Positions 8,241 through 17,352 of a DNA stretch of 64,000 nucleotides are shown here, one piece after another (the first letter of the stretch is position 1; each line of letters begins with the position of its first letter). The stretch comes from Trichomonas vaginalis G3 (Eukaryota > Parabasalia > Trichomonadida > Trichomonadidae). Where the stretch lies: assembly GCF_026262505.1 (NCBI RefSeq), contig NC_067207.1, forward strand, positions 29,542,082 to 29,606,081, written 5' to 3'. Made by a program: the position numbers and the translations under genes. Under the pieces are notes generated by a model. The model worked only from the letters and a program-made list of their open reading frames with translations. It ran no database searches and was not told where the DNA came from.

Positions 8241-10043
8241 ATGTCAAATGAAACAGCGTCTATGAGAGAAATACAACACAACCGACAACTCATTATACAA
8301 GCTCTAAATAAGAACACAACAAACTTTTCAAACTATTCTAAGATATCTGAGTCATTGAAAGAAGGAAACTTAAAACTGACATTAAACCCAATGACAGATG
8401 AGTTTCTGTTTCAAGACAATAAGAACCATACTGTCTGTATAAATCCAACAAAAGGAACTTTAAACGAGAAACCTATAAATGAACTTCTTTTGAAAGCAGA
8501 TGTTGGCAACAAAGCTGACAAAGAATATGTAGACGATGCAATAGCAAAAGAAGAAGAAAGAGCTGACAAAGCTTATGCAACAAAAGAACATACTCATCCT
8601 GAACTAGCAGACAAAACATATGTTGACAATAAAATGTCAAGTGAAGTGACAAGAGCTGAAAACGAATATTCTAAAAAGACTCATACACATTCTATATCTG
8701 ATATTACAAACTTACAAGAAACCTTAAACAGTAAAAGTGACGTTGGACATACACATACCATTGCAAATATTACAAACTTACAAGAAACCTTAAACAGGAA
8801 AAGTGACGTTGGACATACACATACCATTGCAAATATTGCAAACTTACAAGAAACCTTAAACAGTAAAAGTGACGTTGGACATACACATACCATTGCAAAT
8901 ATTACAAACTTACAAGAAACCTTAAACAGGAAAAGTGACGTTGGACATACACATACATCTTCTGAAATAACAGACTTAAACGTTAGCCTTGAAAATAAAG
9001 CAGATAAAACATATGTCAATGAAATATACCAAAGTTTAGTTGGAACAAAAAATATTGAAACTATTGTTGGTGACTTTTCTGTCAATGAAGAAAACAAATA
9101 TTTTAGATGGCAGTTTGTACATTCCTTAAGGAATGGTACACGGTATAAACTCATTCCGAAAAATAACAATGAAATGTATGTAAGCTATAAAAAGAATGAT
9201 GGTACACAAGTTAAAGTTCCATTAGACAACAACTGCTACTTAAACTTATATGGAGACGAACAAAAGAAATATTTAAGAGTTTATGAAATGACAGATATGA
9301 CATTGCCTGACCCAGCTCCGGCACCACATTATTATGACTATGGAGATGACGTCAGAACACCACATGTAGATGAACAAAAGCTAACATTATATTTAGATTT
9401 TTATAGATATAAAAGATATAATGCAATAGAAAAAACGAGAATAGTATACTATTATGAAGATGACAGAAATAAATATTATAGTCAAGATTTTACCTACCCT
9501 GAAAACATAAGATTATATTATAAAAAATATTCTGACACAAACCAGAAGAAACCTGAAATAGTTGCACTATATTTTAAGTTCAAAAGAGACAATCCTATAA
9601 TGTCTCATATGTTTGATTTAATGAACCCAGTAGGTTCTATTTATACATCTATGGAAGCAAGAGGTCCTCAAGTAATGTTTGGTGTTGGTGCATGGGAACA
9701 AATAGTCGACAGGTTTTTGTATTGTGCAAACTCTTCAAAGGAAACAGGTGGAAGTAAAACGATTTCAGGTGAAAATTTACCTGCGCACAGTCACTACATA
9801 GATTTAAGTACATCCCAAGCAGGTTGGCATAAGCATAGATATTGGGATTGGCACAGCTTGACAAAAGGTAAAGGATATGATGTTAAAGACAACGTTAAGT
9901 TTGCTATAGATTGTTACTGGAGTAACACTGAGGGAGAAGGAAACCATACACATTTCGTTTCAGGATATACACAAACAACGGGACAAAGTAAAGAATACAT
10001 GCCACCTTACATGACAGTTTACGCATGGTATAGAATTGCTTAG
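8241..10043 (+). CDS. Fibre protein with phage tail-collar-like C-terminus (600 aa)
   Basis: N-terminal about 145 residues match copy B. Then come KADK-YV-type and THTHS repeats, with four near-identical 22-aa repeats (each with NLQETLN and KSDVGHTH) from about residue 148 to 240, a unique middle, and a C-terminal domain from about 458: GSIYTSMEARGP, GAWEQIVDRFLYCA, LPAHSHY, NHTHF, and the terminal YMPPYMTVYAWYRIA. Such repeats and this end are typical of trimeric phage fibres and tail-collar proteins, which bind receptors. In an element with capsid genes, a receptor-binding spike is the simplest reading. The stop overlaps the convergent integrase stop by 4 nt. Confidence 0.75.
   Translation: MSNETASMREIQHNRQLIIQALNKNTTNFSNYSKISESLKEGNLKLTLNPMTDEFLFQDNKNHTVCINPTKGTLNEKPINELLLKADVGNKADKEYVDDAIAKEEERADKAYATKEHTHPELADKTYVDNKMSSEVTRAENEYSKKTHTHSISDITNLQETLNSKSDVGHTHTIANITNLQETLNRKSDVGHTHTIANIANLQETLNSKSDVGHTHTIANITNLQETLNRKSDVGHTHTSSEITDLNVSLENKADKTYVNEIYQSLVGTKNIETIVGDFSVNEENKYFRWQFVHSLRNGTRYKLIPKNNNEMYVSYKKNDGTQVKVPLDNNCYLNLYGDEQKKYLRVYEMTDMTLPDPAPAPHYYDYGDDVRTPHVDEQKLTLYLDFYRYKRYNAIEKTRIVYYYEDDRNKYYSQDFTYPENIRLYYKKYSDTNQKKPEIVALYFKFKRDNPIMSHMFDLMNPVGSIYTSMEARGPQVMFGVGAWEQIVDRFLYCANSSKETGGSKTISGENLPAHSHYIDLSTSQAGWHKHRYWDWHSLTKGKGYDVKDNVKFAIDCYWSNTEGEGNHTHFVSGYTQTTGQSKEYMPPYMTVYAWYRIA
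8688..8957 (+). repeat. 66-bp tandem repeats inside the fibre gene
   Basis: Four near-perfect in-frame copies of a 66-bp unit encode the 22-aa fibre-shaft repeat. Copy B has only one corresponding unit, so the shaft length differs between copies. Confidence 0.85.
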
Positions 10044-10990
10044 TCGTCATTTTCAACTTCTTTAGCATATTCGTCAGGAGTTGTCTTATATTTGTTAGGA
10101 ACTGTCTTTGAAAGTATACCACCTTGAACTTTGACAAGTTTGAAACGAGGTCTGACAATAGTAGTTTTATCTTCTGCTTGCAGTGTGTACATTTTGCCAT
10201 GTTTGCCTAAAACTTCATAATATTCTCTTGTATACTTTCTTCTATTTTTACGAACACGAATGTGAGTACCTGTCGGGTTCCCATTGTTGTCATAGTCAAT
10301 AGTATTTTCATATGGGTCGCGTTTAGGTATTTCTATTTTTACTTTGTCACCTTTCTGAAGTTTGAAGCCCGGCATTCTTTCTTGTTTGTCTCTTTTGACT
10401 AAATTATTAAATATATAGTCTTTCTCTAAGTCAGGGTTGTTTTTCATTTCTTCGGGGGAGTGGTTTCCCAAACCTTTTGTTTACGGCTATTGTAAATATT
10501 TAAAACTTGTCTCATCTTTGCCATGGAGAAGTGTCTATATTTGTCGTCATATGACATTTCATTTGCTTCACCACCTTGTGGTTGGTTTAAGTCTCTTAAC
10601 ATTTTTATACAACCGTCAATGACACCAAGAGCAGAATGGTTTTGGTCGACAATGAAATATTGGTTTTTTTTGAACGCAGATAGTTTTTAATATCGTCTGA
10701 TTTGAAAGAACTTTCACAGTCAGATGTCAGTTTTGTTGGATGGTATTTGTCAACGAATATTGTCAAAGCAGTTTTCACATCTAAAATATTTTGGACCATA
10801 ATGGTATAGTCACAGTATCTTGTGTTTTGACGACAAATATTAGCCAGTATGGTGGTCCATCTGTTCTAACTCTCGGAATGTTTTCCAAGATATCCATAAA
10901 CCAAGCATTTGGTGTTGAACTAAAGATTTTTATCATGAGTGCTTTCTTTGTCGCTTTAGAAACATAGGGGTCCTTGTTTGGATTCGTCAT
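10040..10990 (-). pseudogene. Retrovirus-type integrase, copy A (broken)
   Basis: Same gene as the intact 319-aa integrase of copy B (41456-42415), which carries the catalytic-core and SH3-like parts used by Polinton and LTR-element integrases. This copy is broken, with a few breaks. It lies tail-to-tail with the fibre gene and head-to-head with the 133-aa gene. Confidence 0.8.
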
Positions 10991-11007
10991 TTTTTACCCT
11001 ATAAGAA

Positions 11008-11409
11008 ATGGGTTTATTTGGCGCATTAGCAGGAGTTGCATCCAGATTTTTGCCCGCAGTGGGAACAATAGCCAGAGGTGTATTTGGAGTTGGAAGGAAG
11101 ATTTTGAGTACATTAGGTATACTTAAAGAGAAAGCACAACCTATTATACAAACTGTACAGAAAGGTTGGGATGTAGCACGAGATGCAACAAATCTTATTC
11201 CAAATCCTGAAACAAGAGGAAAAGTTCAAGGATGGATGGACAATGTAGGAAGACAAGCAGGAAACTATTATAACAAAGCAAATGACTACTATAACCAAGC
11301 AGGACACTATATGGACCAAGGTGAAAGATTCTTTAACAGAGGATATAACCATGCACAACAGTGGGTAAACAATAACCAACCTCAACCGCCTCAAACGTGG
11401 GGAATGTAA
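11008..11409 (+). CDS. Amphipathic Gly-N-terminal protein, 133 aa
   Basis: Begins MGLFGALAGVASRFLP and has about 40 residues of alternating hydrophobic, glycine and basic residues, like membrane-lytic peptides. The C-terminal half has repeated Tyr/Asn/Gln-rich units (YYNKANDYYNQAGHY). The penultimate glycine could permit myristoylation. It shares the MG-plus-phenylalanine start and general build with the 80-aa protein at 7127. A membrane-penetration role like adenovirus protein VI is a guess from form alone. The 17-bp spacer to the divergent integrase (TTTTTACCCTATAAGAA) fits the structural-gene upstream motif. Conserved in B. Confidence 0.6.
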   Translation: MGLFGALAGVASRFLPAVGTIARGVFGVGRKILSTLGILKEKAQPIIQTVQKGWDVARDATNLIPNPETRGKVQGWMDNVGRQAGNYYNKANDYYNQAGHYMDQGERFFNRGYNHAQQWVNNNQPQPPQTWGM

Positions 11410-11428
11410 AATTTTTTACTGAGATGAA

Positions 11429-11584
11429 ATGAACAATATAGCTTTGAGACAAATGGGTTCAAGATGGATTTGTCGACTTCCAGCAGTTACACAACCACGT
11501 GTTTGTCAAGTTCTTCCTATACCTCAGGAAGTTTTAGACCGACTTAAAAAACAACAACAACCAGTTGAAAACAAACCAAACTAA
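11429..11584 (+). CDS. Small basic protein, 51 aa
   Basis: A 51-codon frame (begins MNNIALRQMGSRWICRLP, ends QQQPVENKPN) with the same leader, TTTTTTACTGAGATGAA, as the 194-aa gene downstream. The frame is kept in copy B (42854-43006) with one codon fewer. Two cysteines, several arginines and a Gln-rich tail; no family known. The duplicated leader and conservation support it as a gene. Confidence 0.6.
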   Translation: MNNIALRQMGSRWICRLPAVTQPRVCQVLPIPQEVLDRLKKQQQPVENKPN

Positions 11585-11603
11585 AATTTTTTACTGAGAT
11601 GAA

Positions 11604-12188
11604 ATGACCGAAGAAGTTGAAACGGTAGATTTGACACCACAAACAAAAAGTTCAGAACCATTGTCAAAACCTGTCAAAGAACTTACAGATGAAGAGAAAA
11701 ATTCAATAATAGAAAATGCCAGGTCTGGTAACTCAAATCCTAACTATAAAGTCACTTTTCATAGAAATGGAACGGCTAGTATCTCAAAAAAGAAACAGAC
11801 TCTCACAAATAAAATATTGAAGTCTGGAGGAGCTTTCGAGACAACAGATGGAAAAGTTTACTTCACTGACCAACAGTTCATTATAGAACATCTCATTGAC
11901 TTAGAGTCGAAATATTCTAAACTTTACAACAAACACAAAAAGTTGAAAGGAAAACAAAAACAAATGGCATATGATATTTATGAAGATGTTGACGACACAA
12001 CTGTTCCTGCAGGTGAGGTAAAGTCAGAGGAACCGAAAAGTGACGAAAAACCGATAGAAGAAGAAAAACCAAAAACTGAAGATAAACCAAAACCAAAGTT
12101 TAGTTTGGAAACTAAACCAAGTCAACCTTCATTGGCTGGTATGGGTTGGCGTCAAAGACTTCTAGTAGCAGGTGGCTATGTAAAGTAA
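11604..12188 (+). CDS. Conserved element protein, 194 aa
   Basis: Acidic N-terminus, a middle segment (YKVTFHRNGTASISKKKQTLTNKIL) followed by a predicted coiled coil near 95-125 (LESKYSKLYNKHKKLKGKQKQM), then a low-complexity Glu/Lys/Pro linker and a C-terminal LAGMGWRQRL motif. The build suits a scaffold or minor virion protein, but no family was recognised. The leader is TTTTTTACTGAGATGAA. Conserved in copy B. Confidence 0.62.
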   Translation: MTEEVETVDLTPQTKSSEPLSKPVKELTDEEKNSIIENARSGNSNPNYKVTFHRNGTASISKKKQTLTNKILKSGGAFETTDGKVYFTDQQFIIEHLIDLESKYSKLYNKHKKLKGKQKQMAYDIYEDVDDTTVPAGEVKSEEPKSDEKPIEEEKPKTEDKPKPKFSLETKPSQPSLAGMGWRQRLLVAGGYVK

Positions 12189-12219
12189 AGAAAAAAAATA
12201 TTTTTTTATTTTTATAAAA

Positions 12220-12939
12220 ATGCCTCTATATAGAATGGATAGAAGGTCTGCTAGAATAAAAGCAGAGTTGCAAAGTTATGGTTGGAGAGTTTCGAAGAAT
12301 TTTAAATATAGGAAGGGAAGACCCATAAAAGTCTATGACAAATTGTCTGGTCTTCGCTACGAAATGGATTTGGAAACAGCACGTGCAAATTATCCAAACA
12401 GACTAGAGAGGTTAGAAGAAGAACGTCTTATGGACATGCCTTTCGATGTTAGTGAACCTCAAGTTGAAGGACACGACGGCTTTGCCAGATTCTACTGGAA
12501 ACATGACGAACAATTGCATCCTTTGAGAAGGAAAAAAGGAAAAGGTGAAGCCGCACATGTTCCCATGGAAAGAACAAGATATGCATATGAGAAGTACCGT
12601 GAAGTTAGAAGTCAAATTACATCTGGTCGAACCTTTACAGTAAACTTTGACGAAGGAAAGAACAAAGAAGGCTTCATGGGTGTACTTGCTGCAATTCAAG
12701 ACGGAAATAAGAAAGGACACAATCTCAGACTAACCGTAACAGATTTGGATGGTCACATATACTATGCATATGGCAATGAACAAACAGCCGCAAAACTTCT
12801 TGACGCTTTCAAGACTACAAAGAGAGAACAAATGGTTGACTCCGACTCAGACATTTTGAATGCAATTGAAGGAATTGCAAGTGTCAAGTTCGAACGATAC
12901 CAACCTAACCGTCAAGCAGTCAGACAACATGTTTGTTAG
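12220..12939 (+). CDS. Conserved basic element protein, 239 aa
   Basis: Starts after a TTTTTTTATTTTTATAAAA leader. The N-terminus is strongly basic (MDRRSARIKAEL, FKYRKGRPIKVYDKL), and a mid-protein RRKKGKGE patch adds charge, suggesting nucleic-acid contact. The C-terminal half alternates strands and helices (FTVNFDEGKNKEGFMGVLAAIQDG, LRLTVTDLDGHIYYAYG). No family was recognised. Copy B has an identically placed 239-aa gene with scattered replacements. Confidence 0.62.
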   Translation: MPLYRMDRRSARIKAELQSYGWRVSKNFKYRKGRPIKVYDKLSGLRYEMDLETARANYPNRLERLEEERLMDMPFDVSEPQVEGHDGFARFYWKHDEQLHPLRRKKGKGEAAHVPMERTRYAYEKYREVRSQITSGRTFTVNFDEGKNKEGFMGVLAAIQDGNKKGHNLRLTVTDLDGHIYYAYGNEQTAAKLLDAFKTTKREQMVDSDSDILNAIEGIASVKFERYQPNRQAVRQHVC

Positions 12940-12996
12940 ATGAGAAATATGAAATGGCATACCATTTTAAAAAAAATATTTTTTTACATATATTAA

Positions 12997-13857
12997 ATGC
13001 TTCAGGTTGAAAAACAAAGAACAAAAGTAGCAGATACAAAACCGTTAGACTATATCTTTACAAATGCTGGTAGGAATATATCAGATGAAGAAATTTCATC
13101 CCGTTCATACAGGTTTGACTATCCAATTCGTTGGCTTCAAAGTCCTTCAGATGCAAAGGCAATAGGATTTAGAAGAGTTTTGTTTTCAAATAGAACTAAC
13201 GCGTTTATGTTTGCAGTATATTTTCACGGTCAGTATAAAGGTTCTGATGGTCTAATAGAAAAATTTGACGAAATGAGAATCTTTACAGTTCGTTCAGACG
13301 AAAGTCTTGAAAAAACTCTAAATGACTTTCAAACTCAAATAAACAAATATTATTGGGAATTTCAAGAAAAATACGACTCTTTACTAAATGGAACGTACTA
13401 TCTAAAACTAGAATACGATAAGATGAACTCCACCGTTTCATTTCAAAAGATTGAAATTAACCCTCCAAGAGATACAGAGTTTTTATTTTGGGAAGTAGAC
13501 AAACGTTCTTGGGCACAATTTCTTCGGTTACTAAACCAGAACGAACCATTACCACCTGACGGTCCTTTTAAATTTATACTTCCACCAGCAGATTTGATGG
13601 TTTATAGAAACGTGTTTGACCCTCAAAATGTTATGTGTCATGCAAGTTTCAGTTCAAGCAACAACAGTTTTCTTTGTATTGGTAAGGACTTTTATGACTT
13701 TGCTTCTAAATTCTACGAACCACCTAGTAACAGTTTCTCTGACTTTCAAGTTTGGTTCACAACAAATGGTGTGCAGCATATTATACCATTGTACTATGAC
13801 TTTTATCTCGAATTGTCTTTCATATATAACTACGGAAAAGTGCTGAAAAAGTATTGA
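12997..13857 (+). CDS. Conserved 286-aa protein, paralogue of the 282-aa gene
   Basis: Whole-length relative of the gene at 7374-8222 in the opposite orientation (shared TKPLDYIFTNAG, YRFDYPIRWL, SDFQVWFTTNG, ELSFIYNYG). The upstream motif TTTTTTTACATATATTAA precedes the ATG. Retention of two paralogues in both copies suggests two related virion positions or a heteromer. Function unknown. It is the last gene before the palindrome-rich accessory zone. Confidence 0.65.
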   Translation: MLQVEKQRTKVADTKPLDYIFTNAGRNISDEEISSRSYRFDYPIRWLQSPSDAKAIGFRRVLFSNRTNAFMFAVYFHGQYKGSDGLIEKFDEMRIFTVRSDESLEKTLNDFQTQINKYYWEFQEKYDSLLNGTYYLKLEYDKMNSTVSFQKIEINPPRDTEFLFWEVDKRSWAQFLRLLNQNEPLPPDGPFKFILPPADLMVYRNVFDPQNVMCHASFSSSNNSFLCIGKDFYDFASKFYEPPSNSFSDFQVWFTTNGVQHIIPLYYDFYLELSFIYNYGKVLKKY

Positions 13858-14627
13858 AAAATATATTTTAGGTGAAGTGGTGCGATCTCACCTCTTTTTT
13901 CACCTCTTTTCTCACCCGTTGAATTTTCATGAATTTTCATGAATTTTCATGAATTTTCATGAATTTCTTCGTATATGTTTTGTCAAGACTTCTTCATCGT
14001 AATGAGCGTAAATGTTTTGTCAAGACTTCTTCATCGTAATGAGTGTAAATGACCCAAAAATATAATTTAGGGTAGAAGGTTAGATCTAACCTCTTTTCTA
14101 ACCTCTTTTCTACCCTCATGAATTTTCATGAATTTTCATGAATTTTCATGAATTTTCATGAATTTCTTCGTATATGTTTTGTCAAGACTTCTTCATCGTA
14201 ATGAGCGTAAATGACCCAAAAATATAATTTAGGGTAGAAGGTTAGATCTAACCTCTTTTCTAACCTCTTTTCTACCCTCTTGAATTTTCATGAATTTTCA
14301 TGAATTTTCATGAATTTTCATGAATTTCTTCGTATATGTTTTGTCAAGACTTCTTCATCGTAATGAGCGTAAATGACCCAAAAATATAATTTAGGGTAGA
14401 AGGTTAGATCTAACCTCTTTTCTAACCTCTTTTCTACCCTCTTGAATTTTCATGAATTTTCATGAATTTTCATGAATTTTCATGAATTTCTTCGTATATG
14501 TTTTGTCAAACATGAACGTATATGTTTTGTCAAGACTTCTTCATCGGAATGAGCGTAAATGACCCAAAAATATAATTTAGGGTAGAAGGTTAGATCTAAC
14601 CTCTTTTCTAACCTCTTTTCTAACCTC
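13858..14627. repeat. Palindromic repeat array, accessory zone (copy A, forward)
   Basis: About five tandem units of roughly 160 bp. Each has an AAAAATATAATTTAGG-type box, a palindrome centred on GGTTAGATCTAACC with extra CTAACC/CTACCC arms (starts near 14071, 14231, 14391, 14578), a run of the 10-bp unit AATTTTCATG, and ATGTTTTGTCAAGACTTCTT plus GAGCGTAAATGACCC. The first unit (13870-13915) has a different stem (GGTGCGATCTCACC with TCACC arms) in the same frame of flanking sequence. No gene is visible in this stretch. Confidence 0.8.
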
Positions 14628-14983
14628 ATGAATTTTCATGAATTTTGTGCTGAATTCGACAAAAATATATTTTGGTTGAAAGAATACGGTGGAGCCAAAA
14701 GTGGCTCGACCTCAAAACAAGCATTTTGTGAAGAATATACCAACCCGCGAAAAACAGCGGGTTGCTTTTTATACAAAATTCATGCAGGAATTCCGGATGA
14801 AATCAAACAGGTTAGAGGAATGTATGTAGACCCAAGACTCGTAAACTATATAGCAATGTGGGCTTCTCCAAAATATTGTATAGCAGTTGGAAAAATTATG
14901 AACTCGCTAAGATAGCATTAGAAGCTGCAGCAAAGAAGTTAAAAGTTTGGGGTCGTTTTGTACAAAAATATTGTGGTAAATGA
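14628..14983 (+). pseudogene. KilA-N gene remnant (copy A)
   Basis: Remnant of the KilA-N gene seen at 45998-46659 in copy B. The recognisable part is the C-terminal half of a KilA-N domain (VRGMYVDPRLVNYIAMWASPKYCIAVGK). Broken, with at least two breaks. It carries the terminator-like hairpin at 14741. Confidence 0.65.
14741..14770 (+). repeat. Terminator-like hairpin within KilA-N remnant
   Basis: CAACCCGC and GCGGGTTG form a perfect 8-bp stem directly followed by CTTTTTAT, the form of a bacterial intrinsic terminator. The same module occurs twice in copy B (45619-45650 and 46207-46237). No terminator function is known for eukaryotic Pol II genes. Confidence 0.6.
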
Positions 14984-15347
14984 ACCATTTATTTTTATTG
15001 AATTCAGCAAAAATATATTTTAGGGTAGAAGGTTAGATCTAACCTGTTTTCTAACCTCTTTTCTAACATCGTAGAAAACTCTCGAAAACTCATGAAATTT
15101 ACACCAAAAATATAATTTAGGGTAGAAGGTTAGATCTAACCTGTTTTCTAACCTCTTTTCTACCCTCTTGAATTTTCATGACTTCTTCATCGTCAATGAG
15201 CGTAAATCAGACAAAAATATATTTTAGGGTAGAAGGTTAGATCTAACCTCTTTTCTAACCTCTTGAATTTTCATGAATTTTCCCGAAATAAAAAATAAAA
15301 TTAGTTTTATTTTTATTTATTTTTTTATTTTGTATAAAAGAACAGAA
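14984..15347. repeat. Palindromic repeats and leader before the 311-aa gene (copy A)
   Basis: Three more GGTTAGATCTAACC palindromes in forward orientation (near 15028, 15124, 15234), each after an AAAAATATA-TTTAGGG box. The end (15297-15347) is the accessory-type leader TTTTTATTTTGTATAAAAGAACAGAA before the next ATG. Confidence 0.7.
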
Positions 15348-16287
15348 ATGTCAACAATCGGCACAACAGCAATTCAAACAACTACAGCACCAAACTCGTT
15401 AGTTATGAATCCAACATCTATGTTAGTAGAGATGAAAAACTTCATTCCTTCTTCATATACTTTCGAAACAGAAATCCAGAAGATAAAGCAAGAACTTTTA
15501 ACAAGTACTTTGGACTGTTGTGCGAAAGATGAACAAAATGAACAGTATCTTTACGACATGCAGGATATTATTGACCATCTACCTAAACTTCCTGAAATCC
15601 AACAACAAAAACTAACTATTCCTGAATTCGATGAAATAGAAGTCGGACTGAGACTGATCAGTAGAAATAAAGAAGTTCATACGAAAGGTAAACTATGAGT
15701 TTCTTGATTTCATTGCAACCACAAAGTCATGGACAAAGATTGCGACATGGTATATAAGAATGTTTCTGACATATATAAATCTGGGGAGTTTAAGACCTAC
15801 GACAACTTTGTTTCGTTAGTTGCTGAATGTGTATGGCAGATAAGAGATAAAGATAGAAGAGGTAAAATATGGAACGAACAAAATAAAACCAGCAACTTTT
15901 GAGTTAAAGAAAACCATTGACGCCTTAGTCATACTAGCAGGTAAGGTTTCAGAATATAACGCAAAAATGAACCCGCAATGTTCAAAATGTAAAGCAGCAA
16001 TAAGGAAATATAACTATTCTGTCAAAGAGATAGAAAGAATGAGAAACGACTATGCTGACTTAAAGAAAGAAGCAGAGAAACCAGCAGAAGATAAAATGGA
16101 CATGTTGACATTTCTGAACAAAAACTATCCAACAGCTGACGATTTCCTTCTTTCAGATGTCAAGAAGAAATATAAAGAAACTTTCGGCATTGTGAAAACT
16201 TTTGACATACTGACAGAAGAAATAGAAGCTACAAAATTGTTTAGAGTCTCACGAATTCATAACGTTTACCATGTAAAACGCTTATAA
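15348..16287 (+). pseudogene. Conserved 311-aa-type gene, copy A (broken)
   Basis: Counterpart of the intact gene at 47028-47963 in copy B. A few breaks are present. The start is set by the accessory-type leader GTATAAAAGAACAG directly upstream. The family is unknown; see the copy B entry. Confidence 0.65.
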
Positions 16288-16560
16288 AATAACTGGGGTA
16301 GAAAAGAGGTTAGAAAAGAGGTTAGATCTAACCTTCTACCCTAAAATATATTTTTGTCTGATTTACGCTCATTACGAAGAAGTCTTGACAAAACATTTAC
16401 GATGAAATCATGAAAATTCATGAAAATTCATGAAAATTCATGACAAATTCAAGAGGGTAGAAAAGAGGTTAGAAAAGAGGTTAGATCTAACCTTCTACCC
16501 TAAAATATATTTTTGCTGAAAAAAATGACCAAATTTCATGAATTTCCTCATATGTTTGCG
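16288..16560. repeat. Palindromic repeats, reverse orientation (copy A)
   Basis: Two units in inverted orientation (16293-16345 and 16454-16504) with GGTTAGATCTAACC palindromes ending in CCTAAAATATATTTTTG. Units upstream of the 311-aa gene point one way and those downstream point the other, so the accessory genes are bracketed symmetrically. Confidence 0.7.
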
Positions 16561-17200
16561 ACCCTCGAAAAACCGCGGGTAGAGATTCCGTATGAAAACA
16601 GTGAAGAACAGCGACCCAGACTTTTTTCGGGGTCGCCTAAAACTCTATGAAAATCGTGAAGAACAGCGACCCAGACTTTTTTCGGGGTCGCCAAAACTCA
16701 TGAAAACAGTGAAGAACAGCGAGTAGGGACAAAATCTTACTCGCCTAAAACTCATGAAAATCGTAAAAAAATGACCAAATTTCATGAATTTCCTCATATG
16801 TTTGCTACCCTCGAAAAACCGAGGATAGAGATTCCGTACGAAAATCGTAAAAATTTGCCAATAAATTTAAGAGGTTGGTATGTACATAGACTATTAGTAA
16901 ATGCAGTTGCAGTGAAGGCTTACTTTACATCGTTCAGAAACCAAACATACAGACATTGGTTCAAAAACCAAAGCACACAAGAACTTTTGAGCGAAGAACA
17001 GCGAGACAGACTTTTTTCTGAAAACAGTGAAGAACAGCGAGTAGGGACAAAAACGTAGTCGCCAAAACTCTATGAAAATCGTGAAGAACAGCGACCCTAG
17101 GTTTTTCGAGGGTCGCCTAAAACTCATGAAAATCGTGAAAAACAGCGAGTACGGACAAAAACGTAGTCGCCTAAAACTCATGAAAATCGTAAAAAAATGA
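16561..17200. repeat. Array of short covarying hairpins with KilA-N fragments (copy A)
   Basis: Repeated modules of the form AACAGCGA-stem-loop-stem-TCGCC followed by AAAACTCATGAAAATCGT. Hairpins: 16611-16636 and 16666-16691 (GCGACCC/GGGTCGC), 16719-16744 (GCGAGTA/TACTCGC), 17091-17116 (GCGACCCT/AGGGTCGC), and weaker ones near 17036 and 17145. A KilA-N fragment at 16771-17058 is joined to a segment matching the GIY-YIG gene (AVKAYFTSF region), so this is a mosaic of broken pieces. Confidence 0.65.
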
Positions 17201-17352
17201 CCAAATTTCATTATATAACTGTTATTCTTTACCAAGTGAACTTTGACACTTCGTAAAAAAAATCCCTGAAATCATATCTTTTATACAAAATAAAAAAATA
17301 ACGTTAGTTTTTTTAAAAAAATATTTTTTATCTTGTATGTAAGAAACAGAAA

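Noticed and set aside
8681-9169. 162-codon reverse frame inside the fibre gene
   Set aside because: It is the antisense shadow of the 66-bp repeats and is not kept in copy B.
14060-14420. Telomere-like TTAGGG/CTAACC words in the palindromic repeats
   Set aside because: They are not tandem telomeric arrays; the words arise from the TTTAGGG box and the GGTTAG stem, and other stem classes lack them.
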